From Actinosynnema pretiosum (lineage in GTDB: Bacteria > Actinomycetota > Actinomycetes > Mycobacteriales > Pseudonocardiaceae): a stretch of 64,000 nucleotides of DNA. The stretch spans positions 310,001 through 374,000 of the forward strand of contig NZ_JAMTCF010000004.1 in assembly GCF_024171695.1 (NCBI RefSeq), in the 5' to 3' direction. Under the pieces are notes generated by a model that was not told the DNA's origin, ran no database searches, and saw only the letters and a list, made by a program, of their open reading frames with translations. The stretch's first letter is position 1; each line of letters begins with the position of its first letter. Both the position numbers and the translations under genes were made by a program. Positions 45,700 to 57,195 of the stretch are shown here, one piece after another.

Positions 45700-47247
45700 G
45701 TGCGCGCCCTCCTGCTCCCGTCCGCCCTGGCCCTCCTCGTCGGCGTCGCGGGGTGCACCGGGTCGCCCACGCCGAACGCGGGCGGCACCGACGACAACAG
45801 CTCCATGGTGCTCGCCCAGGCCGTCGAGCCCACCTCGCTGAACCCGCTGCTCGGCTACGGCGCGAACGGCGCCGCCAAGGTCTACGACGGGCTCGTCGCG
45901 CACTCCGCCGACCTCACCCTCGCCCCGGCCCTCGCCGAGCAGCTGCCCACCCCCTCCGCCGACGGCCTGTCCTGGACCGCGACCCTGCGCGAGGGCGTCA
46001 AGTTCAGCGACGGCTCCACCTTCGGCCCCGAGGACGTCGTCGCCACCTACCGCGCCCTGCTCGACCCGGCCACCGGCTCGACCGTCCGCGCCGACTTCGC
46101 CGGGTTGCAGGGCGTCGAGCAGCTGGACGACCGCACCGTCCGGTTCGCCCTGGAGAAGCCCTGGGCCGCGTTCCCGCACAAGCTCGTCCTCGGCATCCTG
46201 CCCAGCGAGGCGCTCGGCGTGCCCCTCGACCAGGTCAAGCCCATCGGCACCGGCCCCTACCAGGTCGTCGAGCACAAGCGCGGCGACCGCCTCCAGCTCA
46301 CCGCCAACCCCGAGTTCCGGGGCGGCGCGCCGGGCGTGCGCGAGCTGACCGTCGTGTTCGTGCCCGACGACAACACCCGCGCCCAGCGGATGCAGGCGGG
46401 CGACTTCGACGGCGCCGAGCTGCCGCCCCGCCTCGCCTCCCTCGCGGGCTCGGCCAGCGGGATGCGGCTGATCACCCACCGGTCCGCCGACCTGCGCGCG
46501 GTCACCCTGCCCACCGGCAACCAGGTCACCGGCGACCCGGCGATCCGCGCCGCCCTCAACGCCGCCGTCGACCGGGAGGCCCTCGTGCAGAGCCTGCTGG
46601 GCGGCAAGGGCGCCGCCGCCAGCACCCCGGTCCCGGAGACCACGCCCGAGTACGTCGACACCACCGCGTCGATCCGCCACGACAAGGCCCGCGCCGAGCA
46701 GCTGCTCGACCAGGCGGGCTGGGCCAAGGGGGCGGACGGGATGCGCTCGCGCGACGGCGCGCCCGCCCGGTTCACCCTGATGTACCCGATCGGCGACGTC
46801 GTCCGCAACGACCTGGCCACCGGCTTCGCCGCCGACGCCCGCGCGGTCGGCGTCGACGTGCAGCTCGCAGGCCTGGCCTGGGACTCGATCCGGCCCCGCC
46901 TCGGCCAGGACGCGCTGCTGTGGGCGGGCGGCTCCCCGTTCGACCCCGACCTCGCCCTCACCGCCGCGCTGCGCACCGGCAACCCGTGGGGCTACTCCGA
47001 CCCGGTCGTGGACGCCGCGCTCGACACCGGTCGCGCCCAGCTCGACCCCGCCCAGCGGGCCACCGCCTACCGGCAGTTCCAGCGCGCCTACGTCGAGGAC
47101 CCGGCGATGGTCGTGCTCGCCCTGGTCCAGCACACCTACGTGGTGCGCGACAACTGGAACGGCTACCAGCAGGTGGTGGACACGGCGGGCGCCGGTCCGC
47201 TCTCCTGGGGGCCGTGGTGGAACATCGAGAAGTGGGGTTCCAAGTGA
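45700..47247 (+). CDS. Oligopeptide-type ABC transporter substrate-binding lipoprotein
   Basis: Extracytoplasmic solute-binding protein of the SBP_bac_5 family. From GTG 45700 it has a signal peptide with lipobox LVGVAGC (lipidated C19), processed by Lgt and LspA. Family motifs are EPTSLNPLLGYG, WTATLREGVKFSDGSTFGPEDVVATY, GTGPYQVVEH and DDNTRAQRMQAGDFDGAEL. The 515-residue length is typical. GTG 45700 follows TAGTGT plus 8 nt (leaderless); GTG 45688 is the alternative. No permease or ATPase genes adjoin; instead it overlaps a class-V aminotransferase by 4 bp. Confidence 0.92.
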   Translation: MRALLLPSALALLVGVAGCTGSPTPNAGGTDDNSSMVLAQAVEPTSLNPLLGYGANGAAKVYDGLVAHSADLTLAPALAEQLPTPSADGLSWTATLREGVKFSDGSTFGPEDVVATYRALLDPATGSTVRADFAGLQGVEQLDDRTVRFALEKPWAAFPHKLVLGILPSEALGVPLDQVKPIGTGPYQVVEHKRGDRLQLTANPEFRGGAPGVRELTVVFVPDDNTRAQRMQAGDFDGAELPPRLASLAGSASGMRLITHRSADLRAVTLPTGNQVTGDPAIRAALNAAVDREALVQSLLGGKGAAASTPVPETTPEYVDTTASIRHDKARAEQLLDQAGWAKGADGMRSRDGAPARFTLMYPIGDVVRNDLATGFAADARAVGVDVQLAGLAWDSIRPRLGQDALLWAGGSPFDPDLALTAALRTGNPWGYSDPVVDAALDTGRAQLDPAQRATAYRQFQRAYVEDPAMVVLALVQHTYVVRDNWNGYQQVVDTAGAGPLSWGPWWNIEKWGSK

Positions 47248-48413
47248 TCGACCTGACCACCGTCCGAGCCGACACCCCCGCCGCCTCCCGAGGCGCCTTC
47301 CTCGACTCGGCGGGCTCCTCCCTCCCGCCGAACCAGGTCGTCGACGAGGTCGTCGGCCACCTGCGCCGCGAGGCCGAGATCGGCGGCTACCTCGCCGCCG
47401 CCGAGCGCGCCGACGACCTCGAAGCCGGGTACGGCGTGCTCGCCGAGCTCCTCGGGGCCGAACCCGACGAGATCGCCTTCACCGACAGCGCCACCCGCTC
47501 GTGGCTGTCCGCGTTCGACGCCGTCCCGCTGGCCGCCGGTGACCGGGTGCTGGTCACCGAGGTCGAGTACGCGGGCAACGCCATCCCGGTCCTGCAGCGC
47601 GCCCGCGAGGTCGGCGCGACCGTGGAGACCATCCCGTCCGACGCGGCAGGCCAGGTCGACGTGGCCGCGCTGCGGGAGCTGCTGGACGAGCGGGTCAAGC
47701 TGGTCTCCCTCGTGCACGCCCCCACCAACGGCGGCCTGGTCAACCCGGTCCGCGAGGTCGCCGACGCCGCGCACGAGGTGGGCGCGCTGGTGCTGCTGGA
47801 CGCCTGCCAGAGCATCGGCCAGCTGCCGGTGCGCGCCGACGAGCTGGGCGTGGACCTGATCTCCGCCACCGGCCGCAAGTGGCTGCGCGGGCCCAGGGGC
47901 ACCGGCGTGCTGGTCGTCCGCAGGGCCGTCGCCGAGCGGGTGCGGCCCCGGCTGGTCGACCTGCACGGCGGCGAGTGGACCGGACCGGCCGAGTTCTCGG
48001 TGCGCGCGGACGCCAGGGCCCACGAGCTGTGGGAGTACGGCATCGCCGACCGGCTCGGCCTCATCACCGCCGCCCGCTACGCCCTGGACCTGGGGATCGA
48101 CGCCATTGCCGCCGAGGTGTCCGCGCGCGCCGAGCGGCTGCGCGCCGGGCTGTCCGGGATCAGCGGGGTGACCGTGCGCGACCTGGGGGAGCGGCGCTCC
48201 GGCATCGTCACGTTCACCGTCGACGGCCGGGAGCCCTCGGACGTGAGGGCCCGGCTCGCCGAGGCGGACGTCACCGTCACCACCAGCGGGCTCACCTCCA
48301 CCCGGCTGGACATGACCAGGCGCGGCGTCACCGAGGTGGTCCGGGCCTCCCCGCACTACTTCCTCGAACCCGCCCAGGTCGACCGGGCCGTGGACGTCGT
48401 CGCCGGGCTCTGA
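47244..48413 (+). CDS. Class-V aminotransferase (cysteine desulfurase/isopenicillin epimerase-like)
   Basis: PLP fold-type-I enzyme of 389 residues. Visible are FLDSAGSSLPPNQVVDEV at the N-terminus, FTDSATRSWLSAF, the EVEYAGNAIP loop, LLDACQSIGQLPV and the lysine K212 in ATGRKWLRGPRGTGVLVV. Unlike the SufS-like enzyme at 20.5 kb there is no Cys in the C-terminal loop, so epimerase, lyase or aminotransferase activity is more likely than desulfuration. GTG 47244 overlaps the lipoprotein stop, so uptake and metabolism of an amino-acid-like substrate may be linked. A terminator follows. Confidence 0.87.
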   Translation: MIDLTTVRADTPAASRGAFLDSAGSSLPPNQVVDEVVGHLRREAEIGGYLAAAERADDLEAGYGVLAELLGAEPDEIAFTDSATRSWLSAFDAVPLAAGDRVLVTEVEYAGNAIPVLQRAREVGATVETIPSDAAGQVDVAALRELLDERVKLVSLVHAPTNGGLVNPVREVADAAHEVGALVLLDACQSIGQLPVRADELGVDLISATGRKWLRGPRGTGVLVVRRAVAERVRPRLVDLHGGEWTGPAEFSVRADARAHELWEYGIADRLGLITAARYALDLGIDAIAAEVSARAERLRAGLSGISGVTVRDLGERRSGIVTFTVDGREPSDVRARLAEADVTVTTSGLTSTRLDMTRRGVTEVVRASPHYFLEPAQVDRAVDVVAGL

Positions 48414-48454
48414 GCGGGGACGACGGGCGAGAGCGGCAGGACGGGCGAGAGCGG

Positions 48455-48501
48455 CGGCCCGGTCGCGCGGGGAGGTTCGGGGCCCCCGCGCGGCCGGGCC
48501 G
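48455..48501. terminator. Terminator after the class-V aminotransferase gene
   Basis: Eighteen-nt arms CGGCCCGGTCGCGCGGGG and CCCCGCGCGGCCGGGCCG pair with a single G-T wobble around an 11-nt loop, serving both converging genes. Confidence 0.85.
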
Positions 48502-48514
48502 CGTCGCTACCGGG

Positions 48515-49834
48515 TCAGCAGGTGCTGCTGATGATCCGGGGCGGGCAGTCCGCGTAGCCCAGGAACAGCTCCACGGCCGAGTCGTTGCGCGCGGTCTGCG
48601 CCGCGATGACCGTGTCGCGCGGGTAGAACCCGCTCGTCCCGCCGCCCGAGGACGGGTACATCTCGAACGTGTAGCTCCAGATCTTGTGCGTGCCCCACAT
48701 CCAGTCGTCCACCGCGCCGTCGGTGATGTACAGGTCGCTGGCCTGCTGCGGGGTGTACCCGTTCAGCGCGGCCATCCGCCTGCCCAGCGTGGAGAACACG
48801 CTGGCCTGCGTGGCGTTCAGCCCGGTGTCGGTGTCCGAGTAGGTGTAGCCGTACGGCCACAGGATCAGCTCGGAGTAGGTGTGCCAGTCGATGTTGGCCT
48901 TGATCTGCTGCACGCCGCCGACGACCCGGCTGCCCACGAAGTCGCGGATGTTGCGGGTCTCCGGCGCGGAGAACGCGGCGGTGCCCCGGTAGGTCTCCGA
49001 CGACCCGGAGCCGCTGGAACCGCCGCAGCAGCCCCACTTGTAGCCCCAGTTGCGGTTCGGGTCGGTGCCGACCGACGTCGAGTTCGGCTGCCGGTTCTTG
49101 CGCCACGCCCGCAGCGTGCCCGCCGCGATGTCGTACTCGGCGCCGTCCGGGTTGACGCTGGGCACGATCCAGATCTCCCGCGAGTCCACCAGGGACTTGA
49201 TCGTGGGGTTCGTGGCGTAGCCGTCGGTGTAGCGCTTGATGATGTGCAGGCACATCTCGACGGTCAGGTGCTCGCGCGCGTGCTGGTTGCAGGTGAACAG
49301 CACCTCGGGCTCGGCCTCGTCGACCGACGGGTTGTCGCTGAGCTTGATGGCCCACTGGTCGCGGCCCTCGTACGACTTGCCGATGCTGCGCAGCGTGACC
49401 AGGGTGGGGTGGTCGGTCACGGTCTGCCGCAGCTCGGCGACCATCTCGGCGTAGTTGTGGTACCCGGTGTACCCGGACGGGAAGTCTCTGGCGCCCACCT
49501 CGCCCGGCTTCGGATCGGCGAACTGCACCTTCCCCAGCGCCGCCAGCTCGGCGTTCGCGTCGCCCAGCGACCTGGTGGGCAGTCCGGTGGCCGTCAGCAG
49601 GCTCCGGTGGTTCGGCTCGGCGACGACCGTCATCCGGTCGCCGTCGACGCCGAGCACGTCGACCCCGGTGTCGGCGACCCTCGTGCGCTGCTGCGCGTCG
49701 ACGGCCGTGATCTCGACCAGCTCCCGCTGGGGGGACTTCTGCGCGCTCGGCTGCGCGGACCCGGTGTGCAGGGGCACCAGGACCAGGCAGGCTCCGAGCG
49801 CCACGGCCGTGAGACCGCGTCGCTTGAAGGACAT
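48515..49834 (-). CDS. Secreted M14-family zinc carboxypeptidase
   Basis: Exported metallo-carboxypeptidase of 439 residues. The N-terminus (MSFKRRGLTAVALGACLVLV...GSAQ) is a Sec signal peptide, followed by a propeptide-like region (about 30-115). The M14 domain starts near residue 120 (YTGYHNYAEMVAEL). Zinc ligands H185 and E188 are in CNQHAREHL, H318 in IDWHTYSE, and catalytic E391 in YTFEMYPSS; the substrate-binding DPNRNWGYKW is also present. It looks like the carboxypeptidase-T/SG subgroup with broad specificity. ATG 49834 follows GGAGGAAGC. Confidence 0.95.
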   Translation of the reverse strand: MSFKRRGLTAVALGACLVLVPLHTGSAQPSAQKSPQRELVEITAVDAQQRTRVADTGVDVLGVDGDRMTVVAEPNHRSLLTATGLPTRSLGDANAELAALGKVQFADPKPGEVGARDFPSGYTGYHNYAEMVAELRQTVTDHPTLVTLRSIGKSYEGRDQWAIKLSDNPSVDEAEPEVLFTCNQHAREHLTVEMCLHIIKRYTDGYATNPTIKSLVDSREIWIVPSVNPDGAEYDIAAGTLRAWRKNRQPNSTSVGTDPNRNWGYKWGCCGGSSGSGSSETYRGTAAFSAPETRNIRDFVGSRVVGGVQQIKANIDWHTYSELILWPYGYTYSDTDTGLNATQASVFSTLGRRMAALNGYTPQQASDLYITDGAVDDWMWGTHKIWSYTFEMYPSSGGGTSGFYPRDTVIAAQTARNDSAVELFLGYADCPPRIISSTC

Positions 49835-50027
49835 CTGCTTCCTCCATCATCAGGCAGGGTTGTGCGACGGAGTGCGGCGACCTCGTTGTCGCGCACCACG
49901 CAGCGTGGCGCTCCCGTCACCCTTCGGAAAGGTCCATTGGACGGCTTCACCGCATGGTGTGAGAGCTGACAGTTGACGCACCACGGGCCTGCCACTCGCC
50001 CGGATGGTGGACGCCCTACCCTGGTGA

Positions 50028-53107
<3,080 letters not shown>

Positions 53108-53263
53108 GTGCAGAAGGAGTACGTGGTCTACGGGACCATCGCGGTCGCCGGGTTCCTGCTGGGCGGCGTGTACAGCACCTGGAAGACGAACCGGGGGTTC
53201 GCGGTCGTGCTGGGCGTGCTGGCGGTGCTCGCCGTCGGCGGCGCGGTGGCCTGGGCGCTGTGA
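53108..53263 (+). CDS. 51-residue membrane protein at the end of hisDCB
   Basis: GTG 53108 directly follows the hisB TAG and an AGGTG-like site overlaps it. The frame encodes 51 residues with two hydrophobic helices (about 6-22 and 28-50: TIAVAGFLLGGVYSTW and FAVVLGVLAVLAVGGAVAWAL) joined by WKTNRG, suggesting a helical hairpin in the membrane. Function unknown. A terminator 24 bp later shows it is the last gene of the unit, so it is more than a spacer. Confidence 0.65.
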   Translation: MQKEYVVYGTIAVAGFLLGGVYSTWKTNRGFAVVLGVLAVLAVGGAVAWAL

Positions 53264-53286
53264 GCCGCTGACCTGGAGCTGACGGG

Positions 53287-53312
53287 TCCGGGGGCGGGTG
53301 GCCGCCCCCGGA
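53287..53312. terminator. Terminator between hisDCB and kptA
   Basis: Eleven-nt arms TCCGGGGGCGG and CCGCCCCCGGA flank a GTGG loop; the next base begins the kptA stop codon on the other strand. Confidence 0.85.
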
Positions 53313-53837
53313 TCAGCGCTGCCGCAGGTAGTCCGGCGGCACGGCGGCGACCAGCCACACCCCGTTCTCGCTGACGCTGAACGCGTGGCCGTCGGCGTGC
53401 ATCCGCGCCGCGTCCACCTCCAGCACCACCGGCCTGCCCCGGCGCGCGCCCACCTGCGTCGCGGTCGCCAGGTCGGTGGACAGGTGCACCGCGTGCCGGT
53501 TCATCGGCCGCAGCCCCTCCACCAGGACGTCCGGCAGCGCCTTGACGTTCGTGCCGTGGAACAGCACCCCCGGCGGCTCCACCTGGGCGAGCCCCAGCTC
53601 CACGGCGACGCTGTGCCCCTGGTTGGCCCTGATCCGGTCGCCCCGCACGGTGAAGCGCCGCTTGTTGTTGCGCTCCACCACCTCCAGCACGGACGCCCGG
53701 TCGGTGCGCAGCGCCCGCACCAGCTTCCCCAGGTCCACCCACCCCGCCGCGTCCAGGGCCAGCCCGTACCGGCCGGGGTCGTGGCGCAGGCAGCGCGACA
53801 TCCGCTTGGACAGCTTGACCACTTCGTCCTCGGTCAC
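53313..53837 (-). CDS. kptA: KptA/Tpt1-family RNA 2'-phosphotransferase
   Basis: Transfers an internal RNA 2'-phosphate to NAD, giving ADP-ribose 1'',2''-cyclic phosphate; its bacterial role is unclear because bacteria lack the yeast-type tRNA splicing that creates the substrate. The 174-residue product has LSKRMSRCLRHDP, GWVDLGKLV, RIRANQGHS, LFHGT and HLSTDLATATQVG, supplying the Arg-His-Arg-Arg catalytic set. GTG 53837 has GAGGAAG upstream and lies 10 bp after soxR, so it is the second gene of a soxR-kptA operon. Confidence 0.93.
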   Translation of the reverse strand: MTEDEVVKLSKRMSRCLRHDPGRYGLALDAAGWVDLGKLVRALRTDRASVLEVVERNNKRRFTVRGDRIRANQGHSVAVELGLAQVEPPGVLFHGTNVKALPDVLVEGLRPMNRHAVHLSTDLATATQVGARRGRPVVLEVDAARMHADGHAFSVSENGVWLVAAVPPDYLRQR

Positions 53838-53847
53838 GTGCTTCCTC

Positions 53848-54309
53848 TCAGGTCCCGCCCTCCGAGGCGGGCTTCAGCTTGGGCGCGCCCGGCCCGTCGG
53901 CGGCCTGCTGGTCGTCGAAGTTCTGCAGCAGGCAGCTCCGCAGGGACAGGCAGCCGCAGCCCACGCAGGAGGTCAGCCGGTCGCGCAGCCTGATCAGCGC
54001 GTCGATCCGGGCGTCGAGCTCAGAGTGCCACTGCCCGGACAGCCTGCTCCAGTCGGTTTTCGTCGGCGTGCGCCCCTCCGGCAGCGTCGCCAGCGCCGCC
54101 CGCACCTCCTCCAGGCTCAGCCCCACCCGCTGCGCGGTGCGGATGAACGCCAGCCTGCGCAGCACGTGCCTGGGGTAGCGGCGCTGGTTGCCCGCCGTGC
54201 GCTCCGAGGCGATCAGCCCGCGCTCCTCGTAGAACCGCAGCGCCGTGTGCGGCACCCCGCTGCGCTCGGCGACCTGGCCGATGGTCAACATCTCCGGCAA
54301 CTTGCTCAC
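53848..54309 (-). CDS. soxR: SoxR, redox-sensing MerR-family regulator
   Basis: [2Fe-2S] activator responding to redox-cycling compounds. The 153-residue product has the MerR HTH (LTIGQVAERSGVPHTALRFYEERGLI), a dimerisation helix and the cluster motif C115-x2-C118-x-C120-x5-C126 (CVGCGCLSLRSC), diagnostic for SoxR. GTG 54309 follows TAAGGT plus 7 nt (leaderless). It is divergent from the transketolase genes, with a SoxR-like box between, and is followed by kptA. In actinomycetes SoxR often responds to the cell's own redox-active metabolites. Confidence 0.95.
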   Translation of the reverse strand: MSKLPEMLTIGQVAERSGVPHTALRFYEERGLIASERTAGNQRRYPRHVLRRLAFIRTAQRVGLSLEEVRAALATLPEGRTPTKTDWSRLSGQWHSELDARIDALIRLRDRLTSCVGCGCLSLRSCLLQNFDDQQAADGPGAPKLKPASEGGT

Positions 54310-54325
54310 CAGCTCAACCTTACTG

Positions 54326-54356
54326 TTGACCTCGACCTTGGTCGAGGTTGTTGGCT
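54326..54356 (+). promoter_or_regulatory. SoxR-type operator in a 19-bp-spacer promoter of the transketolase genes
   Basis: Inverted repeat CCTCGACC-TT-GGTCGAGG (54330-54347) lies between TTGACC (-35, 54326-54331) and TTGGCT (-10, 54351-54356), a 19-bp spacer typical of MerR-activated promoters. The ATG of the transketolase N-subunit is 6 nt after the -10, so the transcript would be leaderless. The box departs from the classical CCTCAAG half-site at one or two positions. Confidence 0.72.
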
Positions 54357-54362
54357 GTAGCC

Positions 54363-55049
54363 ATGACCACGGCGACCGATTACGCCGCCCTCCCCGCGCT
54401 CATCACGCGGATGACCGGCGACGAGAAGCACGGGTGGGCCGCGGAGTCCACCCTCGACGTCCTCTGGGTCCTCTACGACCGGGTGCTGCGGGTCGACCCG
54501 CGCCACCTCGACGACCCCGACCGGGACCGGTTCCTGCTGTCCAAGGGGCACGGTCCGATGGCCTACTACGCGGTCCTCGCCGCCAAGGGCTTCCTCGACC
54601 CGGCCGAGCTGGACGGCTGGGCGGGCTGGGGCTCGCGGCTGGGCCTGCACCCCGACGGCGTGCTCGTGCCCGGCGTCGAGATCGGCAGCGGCTCGCTCGG
54701 CCACGGCCTGCCCATCGCGGTCGGCGTCGCCATCGGCCTGCGCCTGCGCGGCAGGCCCGACCCCGCCGTGCACGTGCTCGTCGGCGACGCCGAGCTGGAC
54801 GAGGGCAGCAACCACGAGGCCATCGCGGTGGCGGGCAGGCGCGGCCTGGACTCGCTCGTGACCACCGTCGTGGACAACTCCTCCGGCTCGCTCGGCTGGC
54901 CCGGCGGCGTCGCCCGCCGCTTCGAGGTCGAGGGCTGGGCCACCGCCGAGGTGGACGGCCGCGACCACGACGCGCTGCACGCCGCGTACACCGCCCCGCA
55001 CCCCGGCAGGCCGCTGGCCGTCGTCGCGAAGGTGGAGGCCAAGCGATGA
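54363..55049 (+). CDS. Transketolase N-terminal subunit (TPP-binding half)
   Basis: First half of a split transketolase, 228 residues. The TPP-binding motif runs from about residue 141 (GDAELDEGSN) to VVDNS near 170; FLLSKGHGPMAYYAVLAAKG and GSGSLGHGLPIAVGVA are further signatures. It works with the next gene product to transfer ketol groups or in a related thiamine reaction. ATG 54363 has no Shine-Dalgarno; promoter and SoxR box lie immediately upstream. It overlaps its partner by 4 bp. Being separate from any pentose-phosphate operon suggests a special role, possibly redox-linked. Confidence 0.9.
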   Translation: MTTATDYAALPALITRMTGDEKHGWAAESTLDVLWVLYDRVLRVDPRHLDDPDRDRFLLSKGHGPMAYYAVLAAKGFLDPAELDGWAGWGSRLGLHPDGVLVPGVEIGSGSLGHGLPIAVGVAIGLRLRGRPDPAVHVLVGDAELDEGSNHEAIAVAGRRGLDSLVTTVVDNSSGSLGWPGGVARRFEVEGWATAEVDGRDHDALHAAYTAPHPGRPLAVVAKVEAKR

Positions 55050-55936
55050 GCACCACCACCATGCGCGAGGTCTTCGCCCGCGTCCTGCGGACCGGCCTCG
55101 CCGAGGACCCGAGGATCGCCGCCGTCATCGCCGAGATCTCCCGCGACGTGCTGCCCGACCACGAGCGCGTGGTCAACGTCGGCATCCGCGAGCAGGCCAT
55201 GGTCGGCGTCGGCGCTGGCCTGGCCCTCACCGGCCTGCGCCCGGTCGTCCACTCCTACGCCCCGTTCCTGGTCGAGCGCCCGTACGAGCAGCTCAAGCTC
55301 GACCTCGGCCACCAGGACCTCGGCGCGGTCCTGGTCGGCATCGGCGGCTCCTACGACGACCCCGGCCTCGGCCGCACCCACCAGTCGCCCGCCGACGTGG
55401 CCCTGATCGACACCCTGCCCGGCTGGACCGTGCACGTCCCCGGCCACCCCGACGAGGTCGAACCGCTGCTCACCGCCGCGCTGGCCCGCGACGACCGCAC
55501 CTACCTGCGGCTGTCCCTGCGGACCAACGCCGCCCCGCTCCCGGTGGTCGAGGGGTTCACCGAGGTGCGGCGCGGCGGCGCGGGCGTGGTGATCGCGGTC
55601 GGCCCGGTGCTGGACGACGTCCTCGCCGCGGTGTCCGACCTGGACGTGACCGTGCTCTACGCCACCACGGTCCGCCCGTTCGACTCGGCGGGCCTGCGCC
55701 GCGCGGTGGCCCACGCCCGCCCGGACGTGCTGCTGGTCGAGCCGTACCTGGAGGGCACCTCCGCGCACCGGGTGGCGGCGGCCCTGGCGGACGAGCCGCA
55801 CCGGCTGCGCTCGCTGGGCGTGCGCCGGGACGAGGAGCTGCGCGCCTACGGCACCACCGCCGACCACGACAGCGCCCACGAGCTCGACCCGGTGGGCATC
55901 CGGGAGGCGGCCCGACGGCTGTTCGGGAGGCGCTGA
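55046..55936 (+). CDS. Transketolase C-terminal subunit (pyrimidine-binding and C domain)
   Basis: Second half of the split transketolase, 296 residues. The pyrimidine domain has RVVNVGIREQAMVGVGAGLALTG, with the catalytic Glu of the IREQ motif, and the C-terminal transketolase_C domain has VVIAVGPVLDDVLAA and DVLLVEPYLEG. GGSYDDPGLGRTHQSPADVALIDTLPG is typical of these subunits. ATG 55046 overlaps the first subunit; a terminator follows. Confidence 0.9.
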   Translation: MSTTTMREVFARVLRTGLAEDPRIAAVIAEISRDVLPDHERVVNVGIREQAMVGVGAGLALTGLRPVVHSYAPFLVERPYEQLKLDLGHQDLGAVLVGIGGSYDDPGLGRTHQSPADVALIDTLPGWTVHVPGHPDEVEPLLTAALARDDRTYLRLSLRTNAAPLPVVEGFTEVRRGGAGVVIAVGPVLDDVLAAVSDLDVTVLYATTVRPFDSAGLRRAVAHARPDVLLVEPYLEGTSAHRVAAALADEPHRLRSLGVRRDEELRAYGTTADHDSAHELDPVGIREAARRLFGRR

Positions 55937-55955
55937 GGGGGCGCTGGACCGGGAC

Positions 55956-55986
55956 GCCCCCCACGTGCCCCGCGCACGTGGGGGGC
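55956..55986. terminator. Terminator after the transketolase genes
   Basis: Thirteen-nt arms GCCCCCCACGTGC and GCACGTGGGGGGC flank the loop CCCGC, 20 bp after the stop. Confidence 0.88.
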
Positions 55987-56027
55987 ATCCACGAGCCGAC
56001 CACCCCCGCTGAGGCATGATCTCCACC

Positions 56028-56504
56028 GTGAGCGCGCCGAGAACGCTGATCTGGACGTCCGCGCCGACCGCGGAGCTGCAGCTGGCCCTGCACCGGGCCG
56101 AGGCCGGTCCCGCCGCACTCGTCCCGCTGACCTCCGGCACCGTCCTGCTCCCGCGCCGGGAGACCGGCTACACCGCCGCGACCAGGCTCGCCGAGCAGTG
56201 CCGCGCGGTCGGCGACAAGGCCGTGGTCCTGCGCTGGAGCCCGGCGGGCGAGCTGTGGGACGACGGCAGTGCCGCAGGCCACACCGGGGCCGCCCGCAAG
56301 CTCGTCCCGCTGACCCGCTGGTGGGGCCTGCGCAAGGCGGCGGCCGACCTCGACCTGCCCGACGACGCCCGCGAGGTGCGCAGACTCGTCGACGAGGGCC
56401 GCGCCGACACCTGGGTGTCCGCGCTGCCGGGCCGCGCGGGCCTGGCCATCAACACGGTCCTCCCGGTGGTCCCGGTGACCCAGGGCGGCTCGCCGTTGGC
56501 CTAG
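56028..56504 (+). CDS. Conserved-looking hypothetical protein before hisH
   Basis: Not recognised. The 158-residue product appears to be a soluble alpha/beta protein (LIWTSAPTAELQLALHRAEA, TGYTAATRLAEQCRAVGDKAVVLRWSPAGELW) with LTRWWGLRKAAADLDLPDDAREVRRLVDEGRADTW in its second half. GTG 56028 follows CATGAT plus 7 nt (leaderless pattern); ATG 56016 is an alternative. It ends 9 bp before hisH, so co-transcription is possible, although hisH has its own -10. Confidence 0.65.
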   Translation: MSAPRTLIWTSAPTAELQLALHRAEAGPAALVPLTSGTVLLPRRETGYTAATRLAEQCRAVGDKAVVLRWSPAGELWDDGSAAGHTGAARKLVPLTRWWGLRKAAADLDLPDDAREVRRLVDEGRADTWVSALPGRAGLAINTVLPVVPVTQGGSPLA

Positions 56505-56513
56505 CCTGGTGCC

Positions 56514-57146
56514 GTGGCACGCGTCGTCGTACTGGACTACGGATCAGGCAACCTCCGCTCCGCCGAGCGGGCGCTCCAGCGCGTCGGCGCGGACGTGGAG
56601 GTGACCGCCGACCCCAAGGCGGCGCTGGCGGCGGACGGGCTGGTGGTCCCCGGCGTCGGCGCCTACGCGGCCTGCGTGGCGGGCCTGAACGCCGTGCGCG
56701 GCGGCAGGCTCATCGGCCAGCGCCTCGCGGGCGGCAGGCCGGTGCTGGGCATCTGCGTCGGGATGCAGATCCTGTTCGCGCGGGGCATCGAGCACGGCCT
56801 GGAGACCGAGGGCTGCGGCGAGTGGCCCGGCACGGTCGAGCGCCTCCAGGCCCCGATCGTGCCGCACATGGGCTGGAACACGGTGCGGACCCCGGAGGGC
56901 TCCCAGCTCTTCGCCGGGCTGGCCGAGGACACCCGCTTCTACTTCGTGCACTCCTACGGCGTCCGCACCTGGGAGCTCCAGCCCGCCGAGCACCTGCGCC
57001 CGCCGCTGGTGACGTGGGCCGAGCACGGGGGCGACCGGTTCGTCGCGGCGGTGGAGAACGGTCCGCTGCAGGCCACCCAGTTCCACCCGGAGAAGTCCGG
57101 TGACGCGGGCGCGCACCTGCTGGAGAACTGGCTCAAGTCGTTCTGA
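56514..57146 (+). CDS. hisH: Imidazole glycerol phosphate synthase glutaminase subunit
   Basis: Class-I glutamine amidotransferase supplying ammonia to HisF. The 210-residue product has [17 protein letters not shown], the nucleophile C81 in [19 protein letters not shown] and the His-Glu of [12 protein letters not shown] 56514 follows TAGCCT plus 6 nt, a leaderless pattern. Its partner hisF is 2.4 kb further on, after priA and an inserted regulatory block. Confidence 0.97.
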   Translation: MARVVVLDYGSGNLRSAERALQRVGADVEVTADPKAALAADGLVVPGVGAYAACVAGLNAVRGGRLIGQRLAGGRPVLGICVGMQILFARGIEHGLETEGCGEWPGTVERLQAPIVPHMGWNTVRTPEGSQLFAGLAEDTRFYFVHSYGVRTWELQPAEHLRPPLVTWAEHGGDRFVAAVENGPLQATQFHPEKSGDAGAHLLENWLKSF

Positions 57147-57195
57147 GCCGCAGGGCGGGCTCCGGTGCGCGGGACCGCCCACTAGGCTGAACGGC

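Noticed and set aside
44115-47243. N-terminal extension of the class-V aminotransferase back to 44115
   Set aside because: The extension runs out of frame through the lipoprotein gene. The GTG at 47244 with stop overlap gives a full-length enzyme.
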